Part shown: positions 9,440-18,312 of the stretch, one piece after another | Numbering within the stretch: position 1 is the stretch's first letter | Layout of the letters: each line of letters begins with the position of its first letter | Assembly (NCBI RefSeq): GCF_030718935.1 | Contig: NZ_CP132194.1 | Location: 1,550,001-1,614,000 of the forward strand | From: Psychrobacter sp. M13 | GTDB taxonomy: Bacteria; Pseudomonadota; Gammaproteobacteria; Pseudomonadales; Moraxellaceae | Direction: 5' to 3' | DNA length: 64,000 nt | Made by a program: the position numbers and the translations under genes | The notes under the pieces: generated by a model | Databases searched by the model: none | The model's input: the letters and a program-made list of their open reading frames with translations, nothing else | What the model was told of the DNA's origin: nothing

Positions 9440-9760
9440 GATGGTCTCTCAATTCTTAACTCAAAATTTTTAAGTGATTTATAGCGATGTATGCAGCTTA
9501 AGTCATTCAATGCTTAAGCCAAGTTATAACAATGATTCGCGTGTTTATTAGGGTATCAAGTGGGAAATATCTAAGCTCATAAGTCGCTTAAACCCATTCA
9601 GTGTCACATCATATAAGCTTGTCCGTGAAAACTTAAATTCCTTTAAGTCATATCCATAGTAAAACAAGGCATAAATTTTCATAACGAAACTTAGGTAGCC
9701 TATGCATATCCGATTTAACGCACTATTTTTGTTCAATGATTATTCATTAAGGTTTAAGCA
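9440..9760. other. Divergent cysI/sat regulatory spacer (321 bp)
   Basis: Non-coding spacer between leftward cysI and rightward sat. It contains a candidate cysI promoter with a palindrome (described separately). The nonamer TTAAGTCAT occurs at 9498-9506 and again at 9643-9651. A 62-codon minus-strand ORF inside it has no ribosome binding site and no family resemblance. I take it as chance. Confidence 0.6.
9478..9519 (-). promoter_or_regulatory. Candidate cysI promoter with overlapping palindrome
   Basis: On the minus strand, TGACTT (9500-9505) and TATAAA (9478-9483) are 16 bases apart and could be the -35 and -10 of cysI. The perfect inverted repeat GCTTAAG/CTTAAGC (9496-9502, 9513-9519, spacer 10) overlaps the -35. 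A sulfur regulator such as CysB is a natural candidate to bind here. That is inference. Confidence 0.45.
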
Positions 9761-11014
9761 ATGACATCTACTACTTCAAGTCCAGTTCAATCCAATCTTG
9801 TTGCCCCGCACGGTAGCGCCACCCTTAAGCCGTTATTATTAACAGGTGCTGCACGCGAGCAAGCTCTAAAACTTGCCAGCACTTTGCCACAAATTACCTT
9901 GAGCTCACGTGAGCGCGGTGATCTAATTATGCTAGGTATTGGTGGTTTTACCCCACTCAATGGCTTTATGAATAAAGCCGATTGGCAAGGGGTGGTTGAT
10001 GATATGCGTCTGCAAACAGGCAACAATGCTGGCTTGTTTTGGCCAATCCCGATTACTTTATCAGCACCAAAGGCAACGGCTGATAGTTTAAATAGTGGCG
10101 ATAAAGTCGCTTTGGTTGCGGAAAACGGAGAAATCATGGGTGTTTTAACAGTGGAGGAAACGTACACCATTGATAAAGCGCATGAGTGTCAGCAAGTTTT
10201 TACCACCACTGATAGCGAGCATCCAGGCGTACAACAAGTACTGAGCCAAGATGACGTCAATATCGCAGGCTCGGTCGAAGTATTAAGCGAAGGCGAGTTC
10301 CCAACGCTATATCCTGATACCTATAAAACCCCTGAGCAAACTCGTCAAATATTGATCGACAAAGGCTGGAAAACCGTTGCCGCTTTTCAGACGCGTAACC
10401 CAATGCATCGCTCGCATGAGTATCTAGCCAAGATCGCTATTGAAATATGTGATGGCGTACTCGTGCATTCACTACTTGGCGCGCTAAAACCTGGCGATAT
10501 CCCAGCCGAAGTCCGTCAAGATGCAATTAAGACTTTGATCGATAATTACTTTAAGCCTGACACTGTGATTCAAGCCGGTTATCCGCTAGATATGCGTTAT
10601 GCGGGGCCTCGTGAAGCGCTACTGCATGCACTATTCCGTCAAAACTATGGCTGTAGTCATCTGATCGTTGGTCGTGACCATGCTGGCGTCGGTGATTATT
10701 ATGGTGCCTTTGATGCGCAGACTATCTTTGAGAAAATAGAAAAAGATGATCTACTAACTCAGCCGCTCAAGATTGATTGGACGTTCTGGTGCAACGCTTG
10801 TGGCGCAATGGCATCTAGCAAAACCTGTCCGCATGATGCCAGCCAGCACGTCAAAGTATCAGGGACTAAGTTGCGTAAGGCGCTGTCAGAGGATGAGGAA
10901 GTGCCAGATAACTTTAGCCGTCCAGAAGTGTTAGAGATATTGCGTCGCTATTACGCCAATATCGCCAAGGAAGAGCGCGAAGAGGTGAAATTAACAGGTG
11001 CTTCAGCGGTTTAG
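9761..11014 (+). CDS. sat: ATP sulfurylase (Sat)
   Basis: Forms adenosine 5'-phosphosulfate from ATP and sulfate, the first step of sulfate activation. It is the single-chain Sat type, not the CysD/CysN pair. A PUA-like N-terminal domain precedes the nucleotidyltransferase domain with [11 protein letters not shown] (Q210, H216, H219) and GRDHAGVG (304-311). Cysteines 344, 347 and 356 with H358 form a probable zinc site, as in bacterial and archaeal Sat. At 417 residues the length is normal. There is no fused or adjacent APS kinase in the window. Divergent from cysI and probably co-regulated with it. Confidence 0.95.
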   Translation: MTSTTSSPVQSNLVAPHGSATLKPLLLTGAAREQALKLASTLPQITLSSRERGDLIMLGIGGFTPLNGFMNKADWQGVVDDMRLQTGNNAGLFWPIPITLSAPKATADSLNSGDKVALVAENGEIMGVLTVEETYTIDKAHECQQVFTTTDSEHPGVQQVLSQDDVNIAGSVEVLSEGEFPTLYPDTYKTPEQTRQILIDKGWKTVAAFQTRNPMHRSHEYLAKIAIEICDGVLVHSLLGALKPGDIPAEVRQDAIKTLIDNYFKPDTVIQAGYPLDMRYAGPREALLHALFRQNYGCSHLIVGRDHAGVGDYYGAFDAQTIFEKIEKDDLLTQPLKIDWTFWCNACGAMASSKTCPHDASQHVKVSGTKLRKALSEDEEVPDNFSRPEVLEILRRYYANIAKEEREEVKLTGASAV

Positions 11015-11040
11015 AACTGCCTAATTAATCGCTTAATAAA

Positions 11041-11075
11041 AAAGGTGTCAGACATAATGTTTGACACCTTTTTGT
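11041..11075 (+). terminator. Terminator of sat
   Basis: Perfect 10-bp stem (11041-11050 with 11062-11071) followed by a T-run. It lies between sat and the convergent lipoprotein gene and is A-rich on the other flank, so it may work both ways. Confidence 0.88.
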
Positions 11076-11100
11076 TTTGCAAATTTAGTGATTAATGGAC

Positions 11101-11649
11101 TTAGCTAAGCTCTAAGTGACCAGCAAGCTTTCGATAATCACCCGCCAGCGTAGCACCGCCTGAGCAGAATGCGTTAAGCGCGTACTTATCCTGTGCATCA
11201 ATGGTCAGCTTACCGTCTTTAAATTGCAAAAATGTGGCGCTATCATTGGCTACGGTTTTAAAAATAACCCCATGTGCCTTATCTTGACCAACTAGCGTCG
11301 CGGTACCGTCAAAGCTGCAAGTTGGTTTTTTGATATCACTACGCGAGCGCACTTTTATATCTATGCTTTGATTATCAATGGCTCTTATTATTACACCTGT
11401 CCAATCATAGCCTTGCGCGCGCTTATTATAATCTTCAGTTGCATAATCACCGTTTACCATTTGCATAGCTGGCGAGAGATCGGCTTGTATTTTAGTAGCA
11501 GGCTGCATGACTGTATTTGGAATAACGGTAGCTGGAGCGCTAGGATTTTGCACATTTGGCGATACGTTATTGCAACCCGTCAAAGCAGTAAAAGCAGTCG
11601 CCAAAATTAGCAAACTAGTAGATAAGCGTGTCGGTAAATTTAGAATCAT
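11101..11649 (-). CDS. Small outer-membrane-type lipoprotein, unknown function
   Basis: A 182-residue protein with a lipoprotein signal peptide: hydrophobic stretch about 8-24, lipobox LTGC, lipidated Cys at 26. It is followed by a Pro/Ala/Thr-rich linker and a mature domain of about 120 residues. I recognise no family. The mature part has two further cysteines (in PTCSFDG and AFCSGG) that could form a disulfide in the periplasm. The start is supported by GGTGAG about 8 bases upstream. It sits between sat and the sulfate-binding protein genes but on the opposite strand, so a role in sulfur uptake is only a guess. Confidence 0.75.
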   Translation of the reverse strand: MILNLPTRLSTSLLILATAFTALTGCNNVSPNVQNPSAPATVIPNTVMQPATKIQADLSPAMQMVNGDYATEDYNKRAQGYDWTGVIIRAIDNQSIDIKVRSRSDIKKPTCSFDGTATLVGQDKAHGVIFKTVANDSATFLQFKDGKLTIDAQDKYALNAFCSGGATLAGDYRKLAGHLELS

Positions 11650-11927
11650 GCGAAGATCTCACCAAATAAAGTGTGTTTAGCTAATAGAGGGCAATAGTCA
11701 AATTCTTTTAAGCGAGCACATTATGCCACATTAGCAAAAAACAGTCTTAATAATTAGCTTAGCAAAGCTTAATACTTATTTTATTAAAGAATGGCTCTTA
11801 GAGTCTAAATACTATATGACAACCCTTATGCCAAATTAATAGTTTAATAGCCTTATTTGGCACTAAGAGGGCTGTAGATAAGCTGCTAGCATAGCGCTAA
11901 TTACTCTCAATCTGGCAGAAATTCCAC

Positions 11928-13004
11928 ATGCAAACCAACTCTTTTTCTTTGCCGTATAAGCTGCTGTTAACCAGCGCACTTGCAACGACCCTGTTAGTGA
12001 CAGGCTGCAATCAAACCCAATCTGATGTTAACGGCACCGATGATCAGGCGACTCAAGATATTGAGTTACTCAATGTCTCTTATGATGTATCACGCGACTT
12101 TTATAAAGAATACAATCCTTTATTCATCAAAGATTATAAAAGCAAAAATCCAGCTATTGAGTTAGCTATTAATCAATCTCATGGTGGATCGAGCAGACAA
12201 GCTTTGTCTGTCGCTAATGGTTTGCAGGCTGATGTCGTCACCTTAAATCAAGCGAGTGATATGAATTTGTTGGTTGAAAAGGGTTTAGTAAGTGCTAATT
12301 GGCAACAAGCATTGCCTAATAACGCCATACCTTACACCAGTACGATGGTGTTATTGGTGCGTACGGGTAACCCCAAAAATATTAGTGATTGGCAAGATTT
12401 GGCTCGTAATGATATCAAAGTGGTTATGCCTAACCCAAAGATCAGCGGTACCGCGCGCTATGCGTTTTTAGGCGCTTATGGTTACGGCTTACAACACTTT
12501 AAAGAAACCACTCAGAACCCCGCCCAAACCAACAGCTACATGAAAAATTTATTAGCAAACGTGGTGACTTACGATAATGGTGCGCGTGCAGCGACGACTA
12601 GCTTTACTCAACGTGGCCTCGGTGATGTGCTGATAACCACTGAAAACGAGGCGCATTTGGCTGCTAGCAAGCACGCTAAAGGCAAAGTGGAGATTATCTA
12701 TCCTAGCTATTCAATAAAAATCAATAATCCTGTAGCTGTTAATAAAGTAGTCACAGATAAAAAAGGCAACACTGAGGCGGCTAATGACTATCTAAAGGGG
12801 CTATGGGACAAGCCTGCTCAAGAGCTGATGGCAAAGATGTACTTACGTCCTAGTGATAGTCAAATCCTAGCGGCCCATCAAGATGTTTTGCCGCCCATTA
12901 AAACTTTTGAACCTGTAGCCGTATTTGGCTCATGGCAGCAAATTATGGCTGAATTTTTTGTTGATGGTCGCGTATTTGATCAATTGGCTACTATTAAACA
13001 GTAA
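11928..13004 (+). CDS. Sulfate-binding lipoprotein, first of a tandem pair
   Basis: Periplasmic solute-binding protein of the Sbp/CysP family that delivers sulfate or thiosulfate to the CysTWA importer. The signal peptide ends in lipobox LVTGC (Cys 27), so the mature protein is membrane-anchored. Family signatures include LLNVSYDVSRDFYKEYN, QSHGGSSRQA near the anion site, and ADVVTLNQASD. The 358 residues match the family. A close paralogue follows at 13.2 kb, and most motifs are shared. Tandem duplication is the likely origin. Which copy prefers sulfate or thiosulfate cannot be told. Confidence 0.92.
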   Translation: MQTNSFSLPYKLLLTSALATTLLVTGCNQTQSDVNGTDDQATQDIELLNVSYDVSRDFYKEYNPLFIKDYKSKNPAIELAINQSHGGSSRQALSVANGLQADVVTLNQASDMNLLVEKGLVSANWQQALPNNAIPYTSTMVLLVRTGNPKNISDWQDLARNDIKVVMPNPKISGTARYAFLGAYGYGLQHFKETTQNPAQTNSYMKNLLANVVTYDNGARAATTSFTQRGLGDVLITTENEAHLAASKHAKGKVEIIYPSYSIKINNPVAVNKVVTDKKGNTEAANDYLKGLWDKPAQELMAKMYLRPSDSQILAAHQDVLPPIKTFEPVAVFGSWQQIMAEFFVDGRVFDQLATIKQ

Positions 13005-13057
13005 TGAGTGATTAAGTGGTCGCAAGTTCTAAATAACTGATAGTGCTACTATTTGTC

Positions 13058-13083
13058 AAATGAGACGCTGTGACTCATTTTTT
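13058..13083 (+). terminator. Hairpin terminator between the two binding-protein genes
   Basis: A 7-bp stem (13058-13064 with 13074-13080) runs directly into a T-run. Moderate stability. It could end or attenuate transcription after the first sulfate-binding protein gene. Confidence 0.6.
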
Positions 13084-13232
13084 ATCAACAGTCTTTAATT
13101 CGTATTATTCCATTTTGGCACAAACATACACATATTCGTCATTAAAGATAATAAGCTGACGCTGTTAGCATGGCTGCATTCAGTAATAAACATCAGCTCA
13201 TAACCAAACTAACTATTACCTTTGAGGCATTT

Positions 13233-14333
13233 ATGAAATCTTACGCAGCAAGCTCTTTATTCGGTAAATCAAAAAACAGTAAGGCACTGAGTGCACTGAG
13301 CATCGCGGGTGTTGCTATGACTTTAGGGCTAACAGCCTGTAGCAGCAATGACACCGCAGAGACGACTAACGCGGATGGCACAGTAGCCGAAAACATCGAG
13401 CTACTCAACGTCTCCTACGATGTCGCTCGTGACTTTTATAAAGGCTATAACCCATTATTTATTGAGCAGTACAAAGCGGACAATCCTGGTGCCAACATCT
13501 CAGTCAACCAGTCTCATGGTGGCTCAAGCAAACAAGCGTCGTCAGTGGCTAGCGGTCTGCAAGCGGATGTCGCGACCATGAATCAAGGCTCTGATATTGA
13601 GCTTCTTGAAAACGCAGGTTTGGTCGCCAGCGATTGGGAAGGGCAGTTCCCTGACAATGCCGTACCTTTTACCAGCACTATTGTGTTCTTAGTGCGTAAA
13701 GATAATCCAAAAAACATCAAGGACTGGGAAGATTTGACCCAGTCTGGGCTTGAGATTGTCATGGCCAATCCAAAAGTGACGGGTAATGGTCGCTATGCAT
13801 TCTTAGGTGCTTATGGCTATGGACTACATGCTTTTGATAATGATGAATCAAAAGCTAAAGGCTATGTCAAAGACATGCTCAAAAACGTTAAAGTTTATGA
13901 GAATGGCGGCCGTGCAGCGACAACTACCTTTGTGCAACGCGGTATCGGCGATGTGCTCGTGACTTTTGAGAATGAAGCTAATCTAGCCGCTACTGATTTT
14001 GGTAAAGGGGAAGTCGATATTGTCTATCCTAAGTACTCTATTAAATCAGAAAGCCCAGTCGCTATTGTCAATACAGTGACCGATAAAAAAGGCACCACTG
14101 CCGCTGCCAAAGCTTATCTTGATTACCTATGGAGCGAGCCTGCCCAGCAACTAGCCGCTGATCTGTATTTACGCCCTAGTGTTAAAAGCGTGCTAGATAA
14201 AAACAGCGATAAACTGCCAGAGATTGAGACTTTCCGTCCTAATGATGCGTTTGGGTCTTGGGATGAAATCATGGGTACCTTCTTTAGTGACAATGGGGTG
14301 TTCGATCAGTTATCGATTAACGCGCCACAGTAG
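13233..14333 (+). CDS. sbp: Sulfate-binding lipoprotein, second of a tandem pair
   Basis: Second Sbp/CysP-family sulfate-binding protein, 366 residues. The reading frame stays open from 13170. I place the start at the ATG at 13233 because GAGG lies 7-8 bases upstream and the following residues form a clean lipoprotein signal with lipobox LTAC (Cys 36). Conserved blocks match the upstream paralogue: ELLNVSYDVARDFYKGYN, QSHGGSSKQA and ADVATMNQGSD. It is followed by a hairpin and then cysT, and so is the copy nearest the permease genes. The symbol is by family, and cysP is equally possible. Confidence 0.93.
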   Translation: MKSYAASSLFGKSKNSKALSALSIAGVAMTLGLTACSSNDTAETTNADGTVAENIELLNVSYDVARDFYKGYNPLFIEQYKADNPGANISVNQSHGGSSKQASSVASGLQADVATMNQGSDIELLENAGLVASDWEGQFPDNAVPFTSTIVFLVRKDNPKNIKDWEDLTQSGLEIVMANPKVTGNGRYAFLGAYGYGLHAFDNDESKAKGYVKDMLKNVKVYENGGRAATTTFVQRGIGDVLVTFENEANLAATDFGKGEVDIVYPKYSIKSESPVAIVNTVTDKKGTTAAAKAYLDYLWSEPAQQLAADLYLRPSVKSVLDKNSDKLPEIETFRPNDAFGSWDEIMGTFFSDNGVFDQLSINAPQ

Positions 14334-14420
14334 CATTGTTAAGCTGTAACATCGTTCAATAGTAGCGCTAACTATATTTGCAAAATGTATTTGCAACAAC
14401 CAATCAAGTAGTGCTTTAAA

Positions 14421-14457
14421 AAGGACATGGCCACTTGTGCTATGTCCTTCTACTTTT
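14421..14457 (+). terminator. Attenuator-like hairpin before cysT
   Basis: An 11-bp stem with one G-U pair (14421-14431 with 14439-14449) followed by a T-rich tail. A leaky terminator here would give more binding protein than permease, the usual stoichiometry of ABC importers. The leakiness is inference. Confidence 0.65.
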
Positions 14458-14526
14458 TACCTCATGACTTAACTAAATAATAAAAATTAAGATTTGATTA
14501 GGCCTTAAGCAACAGGACACTATTAT

Positions 14527-15429
14527 ATGAGTGCTGCAACTTCTCCTTCTAATAAACCCAATAATAAAAAGGGCTGGCTGATGCGTATGCGTCAGCGCAA
14601 TGTGCTACCAGGGTTTGGGCTGAGTATGGGCATTACCGTCTTTAGCTTATCGCTCTTGGTGGTGCTACCGTTTGCGATGATGGCTTATACGAGTACCCAG
14701 TTGGGGTGGATTGGGTTTTGGGAGGTGATCAGTCAGCCCCGTGTCGCCGCTGCTATTAAGCTGAGCTTATGGATGTCGTTTTTGGCGATGCTTACCAATT
14801 TGGTATTTGGTACGCTCGTGGCATGGGTACTCGTGCGCTATGAGTTTTGGGGTAAATCCTTGATTAACGCGCTAGTTGATTTACCCTTTGCCTTGCCAAC
14901 CGCAGTGACGGGTATTTCACTGGCCACGCTCTATGCACCAAACGGCTTGATTGGGCAATATTTTGATAAGTTCGATATTCAGGTGGCTTTTACACCAATA
15001 GGAATTTGGCTGGCCTTAGTAGTGGTGAGCTTTCCGTTTATTGTTCGTGCCGTGCAGCCCGTACTCGCTGAGCTATCGGTCGAGTTTGAAGAGGCCGCAG
15101 CCGTTTTGGGCGCTAATCGCTTGACGACTTTTACTAAGGTAATTATGCCTGAGCTGCTCCCTGCGATGCTCATGGGTGCTGGTATGATGTTTGCGCGCGC
15201 CACTGGCGAGTATGGCTCGGTGATTTTTATCGCGGGCAACATTCCTATGGAGACTGAGATTTTACCTATTATCATTATGAGTAAGCTTGAGCAGCTCAAC
15301 CCTCAAGGCGGCTTTGATGTACAAGGCGCTTCAGCGGTAGCACTATTTATGCTGATGATCTCTTTTGTTATTTTGTTAACCATTAATATTGTACAGTGGA
15401 AACTGTCGCGCCGCGTAGGAGCTCGCTGA
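14527..15429 (+). CDS. cysT: Sulfate ABC permease CysT (CysU)
   Basis: Inner-membrane permease of the sulfate/thiosulfate importer, with about six transmembrane helices in 300 residues. The binding-protein-dependent transport (EAA) loop reads EEAAAVLGANRLTTFTKVIMPEL and docks onto the ATPase. A short cytoplasmic N-terminus rich in Ser, Asn and Lys precedes the first helix. The stop is one base from the cysW start (TGATATG), so the two permeases are translationally coupled. Partner genes are the two binding proteins upstream and cysW and cysA downstream. Confidence 0.95.
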   Translation: MSAATSPSNKPNNKKGWLMRMRQRNVLPGFGLSMGITVFSLSLLVVLPFAMMAYTSTQLGWIGFWEVISQPRVAAAIKLSLWMSFLAMLTNLVFGTLVAWVLVRYEFWGKSLINALVDLPFALPTAVTGISLATLYAPNGLIGQYFDKFDIQVAFTPIGIWLALVVVSFPFIVRAVQPVLAELSVEFEEAAAVLGANRLTTFTKVIMPELLPAMLMGAGMMFARATGEYGSVIFIAGNIPMETEILPIIIMSKLEQLNPQGGFDVQGASAVALFMLMISFVILLTINIVQWKLSRRVGAR

Positions 15430-15430
15430 T

Positions 15431-16375
15431 ATGCAAATAGCCAATAGCTACGACTACCAAAGCAATCCTGCGACTAAGGATACCCCTTGGATTAGGCGCG
15501 TGTTCATTACCATTGCCGTATTATTCATGGTCATTATGCTAGTTGTTCCACTGCTAGCCGTATTCTATGAAGCTTTTAAGGATGGCTGGCAGTTATATAT
15601 CGCCTCTTTAGTTGATCCTGAAGCGCTACAAGCTATCAAGTTAACCTTATTGACCGCAGGTATTGTACTGCCGATCAATATGGTGATGGGTATTGCTATC
15701 GCTTGGCTAGTGACTCGCTATCAGTTTAAAGGCAAGCAGTTGGTCACGACCTTACTTGACTTACCTTTCTCAGTATCACCCGTCGTTGCAGGCTTAATGT
15801 TTGTCTTATTATTTGGTCTTAATTCTACGGTCGGCGGCTGGTTTGAGAGTATGGGCTTTCAGATTATCTATGCCGTGCCAGGTATTATATTAGCGACGCT
15901 TTTTGTCACCTTTCCGTTTGTGGCGCGTGAGCTGATACCTTTGATGCAGACTCAAGGTGATTCAGAGGAGCAGGCGGCATTGACGCTTGGCGCAAGCGGC
16001 TGGCAGACCTTTTGGCATATCACTTTGCCTAATATTAAATGGGCGTTGCTATATGGTTTGATATTAACCAATGCTCGCGCTATGGGTGAGTTCGGCGCGG
16101 TCAGCGTAGTATCCGGTCATATTCGCGGCGAGACTAATACCATGCCGCTACTGGTTGAGGTCGCTTATAATGATTATAACTTTACCGCCGCCTTTGCTTT
16201 ATCGAGCATATTGGCAGCGCTAGCTTTAGTGACTTTGCTTATACAACAACTTATGACTAAATGGCAAGAGCGCAAGTTTGCCAAATCTGAGCGCCTAGTG
16301 AGTGCCCCTGAGCTGCCCGTTAGTGCCAATGCGACTGTTGATAAAACCGATAACAACATTAGGTTTGATAAATAG
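15431..16375 (+). CDS. cysW: Sulfate ABC permease CysW
   Basis: Second inner-membrane permease of the sulfate importer, 314 residues with about six transmembrane helices. The EAA loop is EEQAALTLGASGWQTFWHITLP. The C-terminus after the last helix is a polar tail of about 45 residues (rich in Ser, Ala, Val, Asn). It pairs with CysT in the membrane. Its start lies directly behind the cysT stop, and the ATPase gene follows after a 64-base gap. Confidence 0.95.
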   Translation: MQIANSYDYQSNPATKDTPWIRRVFITIAVLFMVIMLVVPLLAVFYEAFKDGWQLYIASLVDPEALQAIKLTLLTAGIVLPINMVMGIAIAWLVTRYQFKGKQLVTTLLDLPFSVSPVVAGLMFVLLFGLNSTVGGWFESMGFQIIYAVPGIILATLFVTFPFVARELIPLMQTQGDSEEQAALTLGASGWQTFWHITLPNIKWALLYGLILTNARAMGEFGAVSVVSGHIRGETNTMPLLVEVAYNDYNFTAAFALSSILAALALVTLLIQQLMTKWQERKFAKSERLVSAPELPVSANATVDKTDNNIRFDK

Positions 16376-16439
16376 CTAGGCTTGACAAATAGATAGTCAA
16401 ATAGACCATAGACAAAAAGACATAATAAGAGACGTTACT

Positions 16440-17162
16440 ATGAGTATTGAAATTCGAGAAGTTAACAAGAGCTTTGGTGACTTCAACGCGCTAAATAATA
16501 TAAATATCACCGTACCTACGGGTAAGCTGACGACTCTGCTTGGACCATCAGGCTGTGGTAAGACAACCCTTTTACGTATTATTGCAGGGCTTGAGTACGC
16601 CGATTCTGGGCAGGTGCTCTTTGATGAGCTGGATGTGACCAATACACCAGTACAAAAACGCAATATCGGCTTTATGTTTCAGCATTATGCGCTGTTTCGT
16701 CATAAAAACATCGCCGATAACATCGCGTTTGGACTGACACTTTTACCCAAAAGCGAGCGCCCAAGTAAGGCGGATATCAATAAGCGCGTCGATGAATTGT
16801 TAGAGCTGGTACAACTGCCGCAGATTGCTAACGCTTACCCGCATCAGCTCTCCGGTGGTCAGCGTCAGCGCATTGCTCTAGCACGGGCGTTAGCAGTAAA
16901 ACCCAAGCTGTTACTACTCGATGAGCCGTTTGGAGCACTCGATGCCAAGGTACGTAAAGAGCTGCGTACTTGGCTCAAAAACATTCACCATGAGCTGGGC
17001 ATCACCAGCATCATGGTGACACATGATCAAGAAGAGGCGCGAGCGATATCAGATGAGATTGTGGTGATGAACCATGGTCGCGTTGAGCAAGTCGGCACCT
17101 CAGAGCAGCTGATTCATCATCCTGCGAATAGATTTGTTAGCGACTTTTTGGATATTGTTTAA
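16440..17162 (+). CDS. cysA: Sulfate ABC ATPase CysA, short form
   Basis: ATPase of the sulfate importer. Walker A is GPSGCGKTT (35-43), the signature is LSGGQRQR, Walker B is LLLLDEP, with a D-loop and the switch histidine in MVTHDQEEA. At 240 residues it ends straight after the nucleotide-binding domain. The C-terminal TOBE regulatory domain of E. coli CysA (365 residues) is missing. The stop is genuine, followed by a strong terminator, with no sign of a frameshift. Inhibition through the C-terminal domain is therefore not expected. Confidence 0.94.
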   Translation: MSIEIREVNKSFGDFNALNNINITVPTGKLTTLLGPSGCGKTTLLRIIAGLEYADSGQVLFDELDVTNTPVQKRNIGFMFQHYALFRHKNIADNIAFGLTLLPKSERPSKADINKRVDELLELVQLPQIANAYPHQLSGGQRQRIALARALAVKPKLLLLDEPFGALDAKVRKELRTWLKNIHHELGITSIMVTHDQEEARAISDEIVVMNHGRVEQVGTSEQLIHHPANRFVSDFLDIV

Positions 17163-17206
17163 ATTTTTAGGTTCTTAAAACTATTATCTATGACCATTGA
17201 TCTGAC

Positions 17207-17252
17207 ATAACAAAACCCCTATAGGCCAGCTAGCGTATAGGGGTTTTGTTAT
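17207..17252. terminator. Bidirectional terminator between cysA and arsR
   Basis: Perfect 17-bp stem (17207-17223 with 17236-17252) containing an AAAACCCC/GGGGTTTT core and a 12-base loop. It lies between two convergent genes. Confidence 0.88.
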
Positions 17253-17294
17253 GCACAAAGGCAGATAATATATTACAGTTAAAGTAGAGAAAAA

Positions 17295-17609
17295 CTAACG
17301 TACGTTGTCCTTTTGCTCTACCAAAGTACTATACGTCGTCTGTAATATATCCTGACACCAAAGCGGAAGATCATCCGCCATTTCATACCACATCCAAGTT
17401 CCATCGCGCACCGCCTTTAATATACCCAATTTTTTTAGGTGATTCAAATGACGAGATATAGTCGGTTGTGGTTGCTCAAGTATCTCAACAAGCTCGCCTA
17501 CGCAGCGAGCTTCTTTTTGAAACAAAATTTGAAATAGCTTTAATCGTGTAGGGTCAGACAGCACTTTGAACAACTCAACGGGTTGAATAATAAAGCTATT
17601 GTCAGACAT
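17295..17609 (-). CDS. ArsR-family transcriptional regulator
   Basis: A 104-residue winged-helix regulator of the ArsR/SmtB family. It has the opening block LFKVLSDPTRLKLFQILF and the recognition helix region QPTISRHLNHLKKLGIL, followed by a beta-wing (RDGTWMWYEM). The classical arsenic/metal motif ELCVCDL is reduced to ARCVGEL with one Cys (C36), and a second Cys is at 85. The inducer is thus unclear: a metal, arsenite, or a thiol/sulfide signal. GGAG lies 7 bases before the start. The gene converges on cysA, and no obvious resistance genes are nearby. Confidence 0.88.
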   Translation of the reverse strand: MSDNSFIIQPVELFKVLSDPTRLKLFQILFQKEARCVGELVEILEQPQPTISRHLNHLKKLGILKAVRDGTWMWYEMADDLPLWCQDILQTTYSTLVEQKDNVR

Positions 17610-18120
17610 AAACTATCTCCATATATCATAATAATTATTGATGTGCTTCTAACTAATCACCTATAAGTTATTGAAATACCTGAATAAGTATTCACTGCTA
17701 GGTAGTAAACGTGTCAGTAGCGTGTGCAATATAACAAATTATGATAATAAAAACATTTTAATCTAATGAAACAATGACAGTTGTTACTGTTTAACATCAA
17801 AACACTACCTTTTGTCATTTAACCGAAAGCCGTAACTATACTTGAGTTACCGATTATTCAATATTGTATTATGTATGGTTCATATCTTAATAGGAGTAGA
17901 GTCATCTCAATGTCACTAAGTAATTAAATAGCTAAACCAAGTAGGTAGATAATCAAAGATAAAAGTTGTAAAAGTTATTGTAAATGCTAATAATTATCGT
18001 TATTATAACAACGTAATAAATGTCTTAGCACAAACGAGCTTTTTAAAGCTAAAGGCGCGGTCATTGTCTAAGATTCGATATTTTGTAAAACGATAGTTGC
18101 TATATAGCAGGAGCAAGTCT
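17610..18120. other. Spacer between arsR and bfd (511 bp)
   Basis: AT-rich non-coding region. At 17624-17645, just upstream of arsR, is an imperfect AT-rich palindrome that could be its own operator (weak). The right half holds the Fur-box promoter of bfd, listed separately. I see nothing else that I can name. Confidence 0.55.
17978..18006 (+). promoter_or_regulatory. Fur-box promoter of bfd
   Basis: TTGTAA (17978-17983) and TATTAT (18001-18006) are exactly 17 bases apart, a good sigma-70 promoter. A Fur-like palindrome at 17986-18004 fills the spacer and matches 14 of 19 positions of the GATAATGATAATCATTATC consensus. Fur with iron bound here would block RNA polymerase, giving bfd expression under iron starvation. 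Confidence 0.7.
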
Positions 18121-18312
18121 ATGTATGTCTGTATCTGTAATGATGTAAAAGAAAAGCAAATTCAAGCGGCCATTGCCTCGGGCATTGATACGCTTAGTGG
18201 CTTAAAAGATACGTTAAATGTAGCAACCTGTTGTGGTTGTTGTGAGCCTATGGTCAATGACTACTTAGATGAGTATCATGCAAAACTCGACGTACTCGCT
18301 TACGCGGTTTAG
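18121..18312 (+). CDS. bfd: Bacterioferritin-associated ferredoxin (Bfd)
   Basis: A 63-residue [2Fe-2S] ferredoxin that docks on bacterioferritin and reduces its stored iron for release. The cluster ligands are visible as CIC near the N-terminus and CCGCC further on, the Bfd C-x-C / C-x-x-C arrangement. The frame is open from 18097, but GGAG lies about 8 bases before the ATG at 18121, and the family begins with MYVCIC. A Fur-box promoter lies 115-140 bases upstream. Two bacterioferritin subunits are encoded just downstream. Confidence 0.93.
   Translation: MYVCICNDVKEKQIQAAIASGIDTLSGLKDTLNVATCCGCCEPMVNDYLDEYHAKLDVLAYAV

Noticed and set aside
9548..9736. 62-codon minus-strand ORF in the cysI/sat spacer
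   Set aside because: No ribosome binding site or family resemblance, and it overlaps the promoter region.
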